Notes under the pieces: model-generated | Database searches by the model: none | What the model was told of the DNA's origin: nothing | Seen by the model: only the letters and a program-made list of their open reading frames with translations | Part shown: positions 54,258 to 63,320 of the stretch, one piece after another | Numbering within the stretch: position 1 is the first letter of the stretch | How the letters are laid out: each line of letters begins with the position of its first letter | NCBI GenBank assembly: GCA_016717705.1 | Contig: JADKFD010000001.1 | Span: 203,817 to 267,816 of the forward strand | From: Rhodanobacteraceae bacterium | Lineage (GTDB): Bacteria; Pseudomonadota; Gammaproteobacteria; Xanthomonadales; SZUA-5 | DNA length: 64,000 bases | Direction: 5' to 3' | Position numbers and translations under genes: made by a program

Positions 54258-56687
54258 ATGACGCGAGCAACCGGGCGCGGGTTGGCCGACGACGGGGGCG
54301 ACTTGGCGCTGCCAGCCGCCAGCGATCGGTCATTGGCGCGGCTGACTGCTGCACTGCTGCGCGCACGCACCTTGAACGCCGTTGCCACGGCGGCCGCGCA
54401 GTTTGCGCGCAGCGCAATTGCCGACGCAGGTGCGGCCCTGTTCTGGTCCCTGCGCATTGCTGCGGCAAAGCCGCGCGCTCTGCGCTGCAGTCCCGCCAGC
54501 GCCCGGGCGTGGGCCGATGCCGCGCTCGCGCAGTTGGCGCTGCAGAGCGCGGGGCGACAGGAAGATACGCACGAAGGCCGCGTCCGCTGGTCGTGGCCAT
54601 TGCCACTGGCCGAGGCCGGCAGTGCCGTGCTGCAGATCGAAGCGCGCAAGCCGCCTGGCGAAGCAGCGCTCGCGGCCGTCGCGGCCAGCTTGCCGCTGTT
54701 GGCCACGCGCGTGCAGCAACTGCTGAAGGTGCGCCAACTCGAACGCGCCGTGCGTCACCGCGAGCGCAGCGCGCTGTTGCAGACCTCGCTGTATGCCATC
54801 TCCGACGTCGCCAGCAGTGAGCTCGATCGGGCCGACATGCTGCGCGCCGTGCACCAGATCGTCGGTGCCCTGATGTATGCGCAGAACTTCTACATTGCGC
54901 TGTTCGACAGCGTGCGACGCACCCTGCGCTTCATCTATTTCGCCGACGTCAACGACTACGACTGGCCCGACCCGGACGCCGAGTTCCATGAGTCGCAGCT
55001 CAGCAACAGCTTGACCATGGCGGTGATCCGCCGTGGCGAAGCGCTGGTCGGCCCGTCCAGCGTGCTGTTGCAGCAGCTGGCCTACGACAGCGACGAAGGT
55101 CGCGGTCCGCACAGCGAGGACTGGCTCGGCGTACCGATGATCGCCGATGGCAAAGTTCACGGCGCCATCGTGGTGCAAAGCTACGATCGTGCGCGCCGTT
55201 ACCGCGAGTCGGATCGCGCCCTGCTGGCCTATGTCGCCCAGCACATCCTGACTGCCCTGATGCGCCGGCATGCCCAGGAACAGCTCGAAGAGCAGGTGTC
55301 CCAGCGAACTCAGGAACTCGCGGCGGCCAATCGCCGCTTTGCCGACGCCAATCGTGAATTGCTGCTCGAGGTGCAGGAGCGGCAGGCCGGCGAGCGCCTG
55401 CAGGCGGCACTGTTCCGCATCGCCGAACTCACCAGCACCGCCAGCAGCCTGTTCGATTTCCTCGCTGCCGTGCATGCGGTGATCGGAGAACTGCTCTATG
55501 CGAAGAACTTCTTCATCGTCCTTCTGGCCGATGGCGGCACCGCGCTGGAGTTCCCCTACGCCGTCGACGAACACGATCCCGGCAGTTTCTTCCAGCGCCG
55601 CGAGTTGCGGCGTGGGCTTACCGAATACGTGTTGCGCAGCGGCAGGCCGTTGCTCGCTTCGCGGGCGCAGATCGACGAATTGGTCGCTGCCGGCGAGATG
55701 CAGACCATCGGTTCGCGCTCGGTGTGCTGGCTCGGCGTGCCCCTGCTGCAGCAGGAAAGCGCCATCGGCGCCATCGTCGTGCAGAGCTATTCACCGGAAG
55801 TGATCTACACGCCGCGCGACCGGGAACTGCTGACCTTCGTCGCTTACCACATCGCCACCGCCCTGCAACGACGGCGCGCCCAGGACTCGCTGAAACTGGC
55901 CAATCGCGAACTCGAAGAGCGTGTCGCTGAACTCCATCGTACCCAGGCCGAATTGATCGAAACCGAGAAGATGGCCTCATTGGGACGCCTGGTGGCCGGC
56001 GTGGCGCACGAGGTGAATACGCCGCTGGGCATCGGCGTCACCGCAATCTCGTTTTTGCGCGGCCAGCTTGCGGAGGTGCGTCGGGCGCTGTCGCCGGCGC
56101 AGGCGGAGCAGTTGCTGGCCCCGGTGGAAGCGGCCGCAACGATGGCCGAGGTCAACCTGCACCGTGCCGCCAACCTGGTGAAGACCTTCAAGCAGGTGGC
56201 GGTCGATCAGTCGACCAGCCAGATCCGCAGCGTGGCGGTGCGCGATTACCTGGAAGGCACGCTGCTGTCGCTGCATCCACTGCTGCGCAAGGGCGGCCAT
56301 CGCGTGCTGCTGCAGTGCGCCGCCGGCACCACACTGACCAGCCGTCCCGACGCGCTGCACCAGATCATCGTCAATCTGGTCACCAACTCGCTCGCGCACG
56401 CCTATCCCGACGGCCGACCCGGCACGCTCACGATCACCGTGGTCGACGCCGGCCCGCGCTTGCGCATCCGCTATGAAGACGATGGCGTGGGCATGGACGT
56501 GCAGGTGGCCAGCCACATGTTCGAGCCCTTCTACACCACGCGCCGCGACCAGGGCGGCACCGGCCTGGGCATGCACATCGTGTTCAATCTGGTCACCCAG
56601 GCACTCGGCGGGCGGATCAACTGGGAGACCCGCCCGGGTGCCGGCGTGCACTTCGACATCGCCATTCCGACCGTGCTGGGAACCTGA
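54258..56687 (+). CDS. Soluble sensor histidine kinase with two GAF domains
   Basis: An 809-residue kinase. Two GAF domains (about 165-340 and 380-545) carry near-parallel landmarks: GALMYAQNFYIALFDSVRRT with DWLGVPMIADGKVHGAIVVQ, and GELLYAKNFFIVLLADGGTA with CWLGVPLLQQESAIGAIVVQ. Coiled coils (EEQVSQRTQELAAANRRF) separate them. Then HisKA-like GRLVAGVAHEVNTPLGIGVT (His about residue 582), N box HQIIVNLVTNSLAHAYPDG, G1 YEDDGVGMD and F/G2 MFEPFYTTRRDQGGTGLGMH. GGGGAGG precedes the ATG. No transmembrane segment and no adjacent response regulator. Confidence 0.92.
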   Translation: MTRATGRGLADDGGDLALPAASDRSLARLTAALLRARTLNAVATAAAQFARSAIADAGAALFWSLRIAAAKPRALRCSPASARAWADAALAQLALQSAGRQEDTHEGRVRWSWPLPLAEAGSAVLQIEARKPPGEAALAAVAASLPLLATRVQQLLKVRQLERAVRHRERSALLQTSLYAISDVASSELDRADMLRAVHQIVGALMYAQNFYIALFDSVRRTLRFIYFADVNDYDWPDPDAEFHESQLSNSLTMAVIRRGEALVGPSSVLLQQLAYDSDEGRGPHSEDWLGVPMIADGKVHGAIVVQSYDRARRYRESDRALLAYVAQHILTALMRRHAQEQLEEQVSQRTQELAAANRRFADANRELLLEVQERQAGERLQAALFRIAELTSTASSLFDFLAAVHAVIGELLYAKNFFIVLLADGGTALEFPYAVDEHDPGSFFQRRELRRGLTEYVLRSGRPLLASRAQIDELVAAGEMQTIGSRSVCWLGVPLLQQESAIGAIVVQSYSPEVIYTPRDRELLTFVAYHIATALQRRRAQDSLKLANRELEERVAELHRTQAELIETEKMASLGRLVAGVAHEVNTPLGIGVTAISFLRGQLAEVRRALSPAQAEQLLAPVEAAATMAEVNLHRAANLVKTFKQVAVDQSTSQIRSVAVRDYLEGTLLSLHPLLRKGGHRVLLQCAAGTTLTSRPDALHQIIVNLVTNSLAHAYPDGRPGTLTITVVDAGPRLRIRYEDDGVGMDVQVASHMFEPFYTTRRDQGGTGLGMHIVFNLVTQALGGRINWETRPGAGVHFDIAIPTVLGT

Positions 56688-57067
56688 GGCACGCGCGAGC
56701 CCCGAGTATTCCCGGCGCTCATCAAACTGAGGGCGAGTGCGTAGATCTGTTTTTGTCCGCAAAGAATGCAAAAGACGCAAAGGAAAGCAAGAGACGCCGG
56801 CGGCCAATGGGCCATTGGGAAATCTTGGCTTCCTTTGCGTTCTTAGCGTCCTTTGCGGACAAATGTTGGTTTTCAATGTTCGGTGAGAGTCCCGGTCGCC
56901 CCTGGCGGTGCGCTTATTCGCGCAGCGAACCTGTGGGAGCGGGTTTATCCCGCGAAAGCTCTCGCGGAGTAAATCCGCTCCCACAGTGAAATCAATACCT
57001 TACGGCATGTTCGGTGAGAGCAGACAGAGTCCGCCCCAAAAAAACCGAAGCCACGGCAAGCTCGCCG
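56688..57067. repeat. Repeat-rich spacer
   Basis: No gene. 56745-56783 and 56832-56863: family E (TTTTTGTCCGCAAAGAATGC; CTTTGCGTTCTTAGCGTCCT), arms of one interrupted palindrome. 56877-56930: family D (TCGGTGAGAGTCCCGGTCGC). 56932-56986: family B REP (TGTGGGAGCGGGTTTATCCC to AAATCCGCTCCCACAG). 56997-57020: TTACGGCATGTTCGGTGAGAG. The B-D order is the reverse of that at 49521-49655. Confidence 0.75.
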
Positions 57068-58756
57068 CTACAACCCCAGCACCTCACGCCCCTGCTTGAG
57101 CACGATATCGACCGGAATGTTCTGTTGCTGCAGGCGATCGAGGTCAGCCTGCAGCGCCGGTCCGACCTGCCCCAGTTCGTCCTGCAGCGCCTTGGCGCCG
57201 GCGTAGTCGCCGTCGCCCTGCAGGGTGAGGATCTTCGCCGACAGCCCGTTGACCGCCAGCGCCATCTTGTCGAAATCGACGCGGTAATGCCCGCTGGCCT
57301 GGTCGCGGGCGAAGGCGCCTTCGCGCTGCAGATAGTTGAACGCGACCATGTTGGCCTGACCGTGCGCACTGCTGGCGCCGAAGCGCACCGAGCGGAAGAT
57401 GCCGGCGAGGAAGGTCACGTAGTTGTCCTTGAGCTTGGCGCTGTCGAGTTCGCCCATCTCGCCGAGCTTGCCGATCATGTACAGGCCGAGGATGTCGGCC
57501 TTGCCCTCCTCATAGCTGCCGGCCAGATCGGTCAGCGCTTCGCGCACCGTGCCCTTGCCGTCGAGCGTGTTCTTGATGCCCAGGCCATGCGCCACTTCGT
57601 GGAACATGACGTTCTCGAAGAAGGCGTCGAACTGCACATGGGCACGTTGCTCGGGGTCGATCAGCTGATCGGCGATGGGTTCGAGAATGCTGTCGAACTT
57701 CGCGCGCATGGTGTTTTCCAGCTGCAATCGACGTGAGCCCTTGGCCAGTTGCACGGCTTCGTCGTTGGGCAGGTTGATGGCGATGGTCTTGGCGCCGGAA
57801 TTGGCGTCGCCGCCGTAGTAGATCGCGAAATAGGCGTTGAGGTCGGCATCGGTACCGGGCATTTCTGCCTTGTACTTGTCCTCGACCGGCAGCCCGCGCT
57901 GCAGCGCCGGCAGGTGTTGGGCGAAGCGCGCCAGGCGCTCGCTCCATTCGATGTCCTTGACCAGCACGAAGGCCTCGAACGCCGCCTTGGTGCCGAAAAG
58001 CGCGTCCTGGTAGCTCTCGATCGGGCCGATGACCATGTCGATCGGGCTGGTCTTCATGTCCATCCAGGCCATGTCGCTGGGCTGGTAGTCGTCGCTCTGC
58101 AGCGCGTCGGCGCGCAGTTTCAGATAGGCGGCGAATCCGGCATCCGATACCAGGGCGCCCGCCTGACGCAGCAGTCCGGCCGCCTGGTCGAGTTCATCCT
58201 TGTAGGCCTCGTGATAGGGAACGACGATCAGCTTGCCGGCGGCGTCGCGGCGGATCACCGTGTACAGGCTGTCCTTGCCCGGCAGCTCGGCGGCAGCGAA
58301 CTCTTCCTTGCTCATGTCGGCCGGGTAGAACTGTGCACCCGGCGGGCGTGCGCCGATTCCCTCGACGAAGGGCCGGTCGGCATCCAGGCGATCCCACGGA
58401 CCGTAATTGATCTCGACGAAGCGCCGAGTGGCCGGATCGGTGATGTCCTTCAGCAGCGCGTCCTTGTCGCCCCAGACCTGCTTCCAGAACAGCGCATCCA
58501 TCACTTCGCCGGCCTGCAACAACAGCCCGATGGCCTGGCGATCGCCCTCGCCCAATCTGGATAGATCGGCGGTCAGGGTGACTTCGGCGTAGGCAGCGAT
58601 CTTGGCAGCAATGGCGTCGGCAGGCTGCGTGGCCGCAGCCGTGGCGGCGGGCTCGGTCGGTGCGGCGGCAACGGGCGGGGCCGGCGGCGGCTGGCAACCC
58701 GCCAATGCAGTACCGAGGATCAGGGCAAGGGCAAGGCTGACAGGACGCTTGGACAT
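57068..58756 (-). CDS. Lipoprotein zinc peptidase, dipeptidyl-peptidase III (M49)-like
   Basis: A 562-residue lipoprotein: signal ALALILGTALAGC with lipobox LAGC, then an Ala/Pro linker. The zinc site is FHEVAHGLGIKNTLDGKGTV (HExxH) followed about 30 residues later by SYEEGKADILGLYMIGKLGE (second Glu), the arrangement of M49 peptidases, some bacterial members of which use a pentapeptide HExxH. GGAGAG precedes the ATG at 58756. It probably trims oligopeptides in the periplasm. Catalytic residues are intact. Confidence 0.82.
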   Translation of the reverse strand: MSKRPVSLALALILGTALAGCQPPPAPPVAAAPTEPAATAAATQPADAIAAKIAAYAEVTLTADLSRLGEGDRQAIGLLLQAGEVMDALFWKQVWGDKDALLKDITDPATRRFVEINYGPWDRLDADRPFVEGIGARPPGAQFYPADMSKEEFAAAELPGKDSLYTVIRRDAAGKLIVVPYHEAYKDELDQAAGLLRQAGALVSDAGFAAYLKLRADALQSDDYQPSDMAWMDMKTSPIDMVIGPIESYQDALFGTKAAFEAFVLVKDIEWSERLARFAQHLPALQRGLPVEDKYKAEMPGTDADLNAYFAIYYGGDANSGAKTIAINLPNDEAVQLAKGSRRLQLENTMRAKFDSILEPIADQLIDPEQRAHVQFDAFFENVMFHEVAHGLGIKNTLDGKGTVREALTDLAGSYEEGKADILGLYMIGKLGEMGELDSAKLKDNYVTFLAGIFRSVRFGASSAHGQANMVAFNYLQREGAFARDQASGHYRVDFDKMALAVNGLSAKILTLQGDGDYAGAKALQDELGQVGPALQADLDRLQQQNIPVDIVLKQGREVLGL

Positions 58757-58919
58757 GGGACTCTCCACGGTGAGCCGCCATGCTATGGCAATCGCGCGGG
58801 CGTTGCGCGTCTGCCGCATCACGGGCCACTGGTGGCCGCGCCGGGTCCGCTACTGGCGCGCTGGCCCGGGCTATGCTCAGCGCGACGCACCTTCCCGCAG
58901 CCAACCGCCGAGGCGCCTG

Positions 58920-61900
58920 ATGCCCGCGTTCTACCGATTGTTGATGCTTGCCCTGTGCGCCGCGGCGACCGCCGCGACAGCCGTCGAACCGCAACAATTC
59001 GACGCCCTGCAATGGCGTTCGATCGGCCCGTCCCGCGGCGGCCGCGTGCTGGCGGTGGCCGGAGTCCCGGGCGAACGCGAGCATTTCTACTTCGGGTCAG
59101 TGAATGGGGGCGTCTGGGAGTCGCGCGACGCCGGCCCGCACCTGGCAACCGATCTTCGATGGCCAGAGCACCGGCTCGAGTCATCGGCCATCGCACTGGC
59201 GCCTTCGGACCCCAGGGGTGATCTATGTCGGCCCGGCGAATCGACATGCGCTCGGACATTGCCCAGGGCGAGCATGTTCAAGCGGTCGACCAGGTGGAAC
59301 AGCAGCAGGACGCACATCGGCCTGGCGGACAGCCAGCAGATCGCCCGCATCCGCTCGACCCGGCCGATCCCGCGGCTATTCGGGGCAGTCACTCGGCCAT
59401 CCCCTATGCGGGCCGAGCGACGGCGGCGTGTTCCGCTCCACCCGATGGCGGCGCGACCCTGGCAAGTGCTCGGCCGCTGACGACGACACCGGCGCGGTCG
59501 ATCTGCTGTTCGATCCGACCGATGCCAAGGTCATCTACGCCGCACTCTGGCAGACCAGGCGCACGCCCTGGAGCGTCTATCCGCCGTCGAGCGGTCCTGG
59601 CAGCGGCGTCTACAAGTCTACGGATGGCGGCGATCACTGGACACGAATCGACGCCGGCCTGCCCAAGCAGCACGGTCGTGTCGGCCTGAGCATTTCGCCG
59701 CAGGCACCGCAGCGCGTCTATGCGCCGCGGTCGACGCCGAACCGGGCGGCGGCTTGTACCGTTCCGACGACGGCGGCGCGCACTGGCGCCTGGCGAATGC
59801 CGATACCCGGCTGTGGCAACGCGGTTGGTACTTCGGCGAAATCGCCGCCGATCCGAACAATGCCGATCGCGTCTACGCAATGAACACCATCCTGCTGCGC
59901 TCCGACGACGGCGGCGCGCATTTCGTCGCGCAGCAGGGCGACCCCACCGGCGACGATTACCACGCCCTGTGGATCGATCCGGCCGACAGCAAACGGATGA
60001 TCCAGGGCACCGATCAAGGCGCCATCGTGTCGCTCAACGGCGGCGCCACCTGGAGCAGTTGGTACAACCAGCCGACCGCACAGATCTATCGGGTCAACAC
60101 CGACAATCGCTACCCCTATTACGTCTACGGCGCCCAGCAGGATTCCGGTGCCGCCGGCGTGCCCAGTCGCAGCAGCGACGCCGGCGGCATCAGCATGCGC
60201 CAGTTTCGCGAGATCACGGCGGGGGGCGAGAGCGACAACATTGCGCCGGATCCGGCCAACCCCGACATCATCTACGGCGGTCGCGTCGCGCGTCTGGATC
60301 TGCGCACCCAGCAGACGCGCAATGTCGACCCGACGCTCGCCCATCCGGACCACCAGCGGCGCACCTGGACCTTGCCGCTGACCTTCTCGGTGCGCGATCC
60401 CAAGGTGCTCTACTTCGCCAATCAAAGCTCTACCGCACCGCCGATGGTGGCGAGCATTGGGACATCATCAGCCCCGATCTGACGCGGGAAGATCCGGGTA
60501 CGCCAGACACTCTGGATGCCCCGACCGCCGCCCTGCACCTGCAGATGGGGCCGCGGCGCGGCGTCATATACGCGATTGCGCCATCGCGCGTCGCCGATCA
60601 TGAGCTCTGGGTCGGCACCGATGACGGCAAGGTCTGGCGCACCGGCGACGAGGGCGCGCACTGGATCGACGTCACGCCGAAGGCACTGACCGGCTGGTCC
60701 AAGGTCGGCATCATCGACGCCTCGCCGCACGCGGCCGACAGCGCGGTGATCGCCGTCGACCGCCATCGGCTGGATGATTTCCGGCCCTACATCTACCGTA
60801 CCCATGATGGCGGCAAGAACTGGAAGCTGATTGTCGATGGCATTGCGCCCACCCACTTCGTCAATTCGGTGCGCGAGGACTCCGAACAGCCCGGATTGCT
60901 CTACGCCGGCACCGAACGCGGCGTCTACGTGAGCTTCGACGACGGCGCGCACTGGCAGCCGCTGCAGCTGAACCTGCCACGGACGTCGGTGCGCGATCTG
61001 CAGGTGAAGAACGACGATCTGGTCATCGCCACGCATGGGCGCGGTTTCTGGATCCTCGACGACATCGGCGCGCTGCGCCAGCTGGCCGCCGACGCCTCGG
61101 CGGCGACGCGTCTTTTCGCCCCGGCGGCTGCGATCCGCATCGCACCGCAGCAGTTCACCGGCACTCCGATGCCCAAGGATGAGCCGACCGCGGCGAATCC
61201 ACCGTCTGGCGCGGTGATCGACTACTACCTGGCAAATGCAGCCAGGGAGCCGGTCACACTGACCATTCGTGATGCCCGTGGCAGCCTGGTGCGCCAGTAC
61301 AGCAGTGCCGATCTACCGGCGCCACACGATGCCGCCACCTCCACCGTCGCGCTGGAATGGGTGGCCACGCCGGTGACACTGGCTGCCAGCACCGGCATGC
61401 ATCGTTTTGTGTGGCCGCTGCACTACGCGGCCCCGGCGGCGCTGGCCGCGGGCGACGCCTATGCCGACGGCGTGCGTGCGCCGCAGGGCGAATACGCGCT
61501 GGAACTGGTCGTCGATGGCCAGCACTACACGCAGACGCTGCGGGTGCTGCCCGACCCGCGCGTGGAGCTGCCGCAGGCGGCCTACACCGCGCAATTCGAA
61601 CTGGCGCGACGCATCGAGGGTCTGCGCGCGGAGCTGGCGACGGCCGCGCGGCCGGTGAAAGATCTGCAAGCCGCATTGAGTGCGCGCCTGCCGGTTGCCA
61701 CAACGGCAGATCGCGCTGTGCTCGATTCCTTCCAGGCGCGGGTCATTGCGGTCACCGGCAGCGTGCCGACGAGCAATCCCAGCAACAGCTGGTGGCTGCC
61801 GCCGAAGACGCTGGACAGCGTGCGCTTCTTCGATGGTTGGCTGAGCGCTGCGGCGAGCGCCGTCGATGACGCCGATGCCGCGCCGTCAGCCGACGTGCGG

Positions 61901-62029
61901 GCGGCGGTGGAACAGGCACAGACGCGCCTGCCGGCCGTGCTTGCCGCGTGCGCATCCCTGCACCGGGACGAACTGGCGGCGCTCAACCGAAAATTGAGGG
62001 CCGCCGGGGTGGCGCCACTGGGAACCTGA
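58920..62029 (+). pseudogene. Secreted BNR/sortilin-like repeat protein, heavily frameshifted in the first half
   Basis: From ATG 58920: signal peptide (MPAFYRLLMLALCAAATAAT), then WRSIGPSRGGRVLAVAGVPG and FGSVNGGVWESRDAG. Between 59097 and 59760 the reading frame changes at least five times (e.g. TWQPIFDGQSTGS, PGVIYVGP, DDDTGAVDLLFDPTDAKVIY, LYRSDDGGAHWRLANADTRL each lie in different frames), and again near 60424 (FANQ/KLYRTADGGEHWDIIS). Every piece fits the Asp-box/BNR propeller family (F-x-S-x-DGG-x-W repeats). From about 60430 to 62029 one frame is open to the end (RLFAPAAAIRI..., KLRAAGVAPLGT). Repaired length is about 1035 residues. Confidence 0.8.
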
Positions 62030-62058
62030 GACGGGTTCGGCGCCACGGTTGCCGCACT

Positions 62059-63192
62059 TCAGACAAGGACGGACGCAATACGCACGCTGTTGCGGCCGGC
62101 CGCCTTGGCCGCATAGAGGGCGCGGTCGGCGACTTGCAGGTGGCCGCGAAAGGCCGGCGCCGTAATGCCGTTCAGCCTCACGCCGCCGATGGAAACGGAG
62201 GCGGCCGGCAGGCCCGCCTCGACCTGCGCGAAGTCGCGCCGGATCGCTTCGGCAACTGCGGCCACGTCGGCATGCGAGGCGCGCAGCAGCAGCAGGAATT
62301 CCTCACCCCCCATGCGCACCAGAAGGTCGCCTTCGTGCTGGTGACGCCGGACCACCTCGACGAATCGCTGCAGCATTCGATCGCCGACCTCGTGACCATG
62401 GATGTCATTGATCGCCTTGAAGTCATCCAGATCCATCATCAGCAAACCGGCGCAATCGGCCCACGGCTTGTCCAGCGCCCGGCGCAGTCCCAGCCGATTG
62501 CTGGTGCCGGTCAGCGCATCGCGCATGGCCAGTTCGAGCATGCCGTCGACCAATCGAAACACCACCAGCACGTTCAGCCCGATCGCAAACAGCACGAAAG
62601 ACAACAGGATGCCGAAGTAGTTGGCAACGTTCAGCGGATGCGCTTCGAGGATGTTCTGCGCCGGAATGTCGTAGCGCCAATGCACATATACCCGCCCCAG
62701 CAACAGCAATGTGGTCAACAGTTGCAGGACACCCAATGCCCAGGCGATCCGACCCAGGGCACGGCCTTTGGCTGTCGCCAGTAGACCCCAGGCCGTGGCC
62801 GCCGTCCCGACCGCGATCAAGACCGCATTGCTGCTCAGTCGACCACTGAAGCTGGGATGCACGAAGGTGAACCAGAAGCCGGCGATTGCCATCAGCGAGC
62901 CCAGTGCAAGGACCGGCAGCCGCGGCGGCATGGCGCCAGCGAAGCGCCGCGTACCCAGCCAGAACCAGCCGGCCGACAGCACCACCAGCGTATTGCCGAT
63001 CACGAAGGGCAGCAGCGGATGCGCAATACCCTGGGTCATGTTCATCGCCAGGCCCAGCGAGCCGCAGATACCCCCATAGCGCAAGGCGCGATACGCCGGT
63101 GCGTCGCCGACGCGGGCGACCACCAGCGCCAGCATCGCGTAGAGCAGCACGATGCACAGCGACATGCCAAAACCGAGACCACGGATATCCAT
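62059..63192 (-). CDS. Membrane-bound diguanylate cyclase (GGEEF)
   Basis: A 377-residue protein with a six- to seven-helix N-terminal membrane domain (GMSLCIVLLYAMLALVVARV, LPFVIGNTLVVLSAGWFWLG, LPVLALGSLMAIAGFWFTFV) and a C-terminal GGDEF domain (MMDLDDFKAINDIHGHEVGD, RMGGEEF). The GGEEF motif is active-type, but the position of the inhibitory I-site Arg is His (HEGD), so product feedback is probably absent. ATG at 63192. Confidence 0.9.
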   Translation of the reverse strand: MDIRGLGFGMSLCIVLLYAMLALVVARVGDAPAYRALRYGGICGSLGLAMNMTQGIAHPLLPFVIGNTLVVLSAGWFWLGTRRFAGAMPPRLPVLALGSLMAIAGFWFTFVHPSFSGRLSSNAVLIAVGTAATAWGLLATAKGRALGRIAWALGVLQLLTTLLLLGRVYVHWRYDIPAQNILEAHPLNVANYFGILLSFVLFAIGLNVLVVFRLVDGMLELAMRDALTGTSNRLGLRRALDKPWADCAGLLMMDLDDFKAINDIHGHEVGDRMLQRFVEVVRRHQHEGDLLVRMGGEEFLLLLRASHADVAAVAEAIRRDFAQVEAGLPAASVSIGGVRLNGITAPAFRGHLQVADRALYAAKAAGRNSVRIASVLV

Positions 63193-63320
63193 GGCCGGAT
63201 TGTGCCTGCGTCCGGGCAGCCGAACGCTGCGCGAGAGCAAAGTCACATTGTGCCGGCGGCGATGGCTGAACGATCAGCATGAGCCGAAAATCCGGGCCGC
63301 CATCGCCGCCCTGGGGATGC

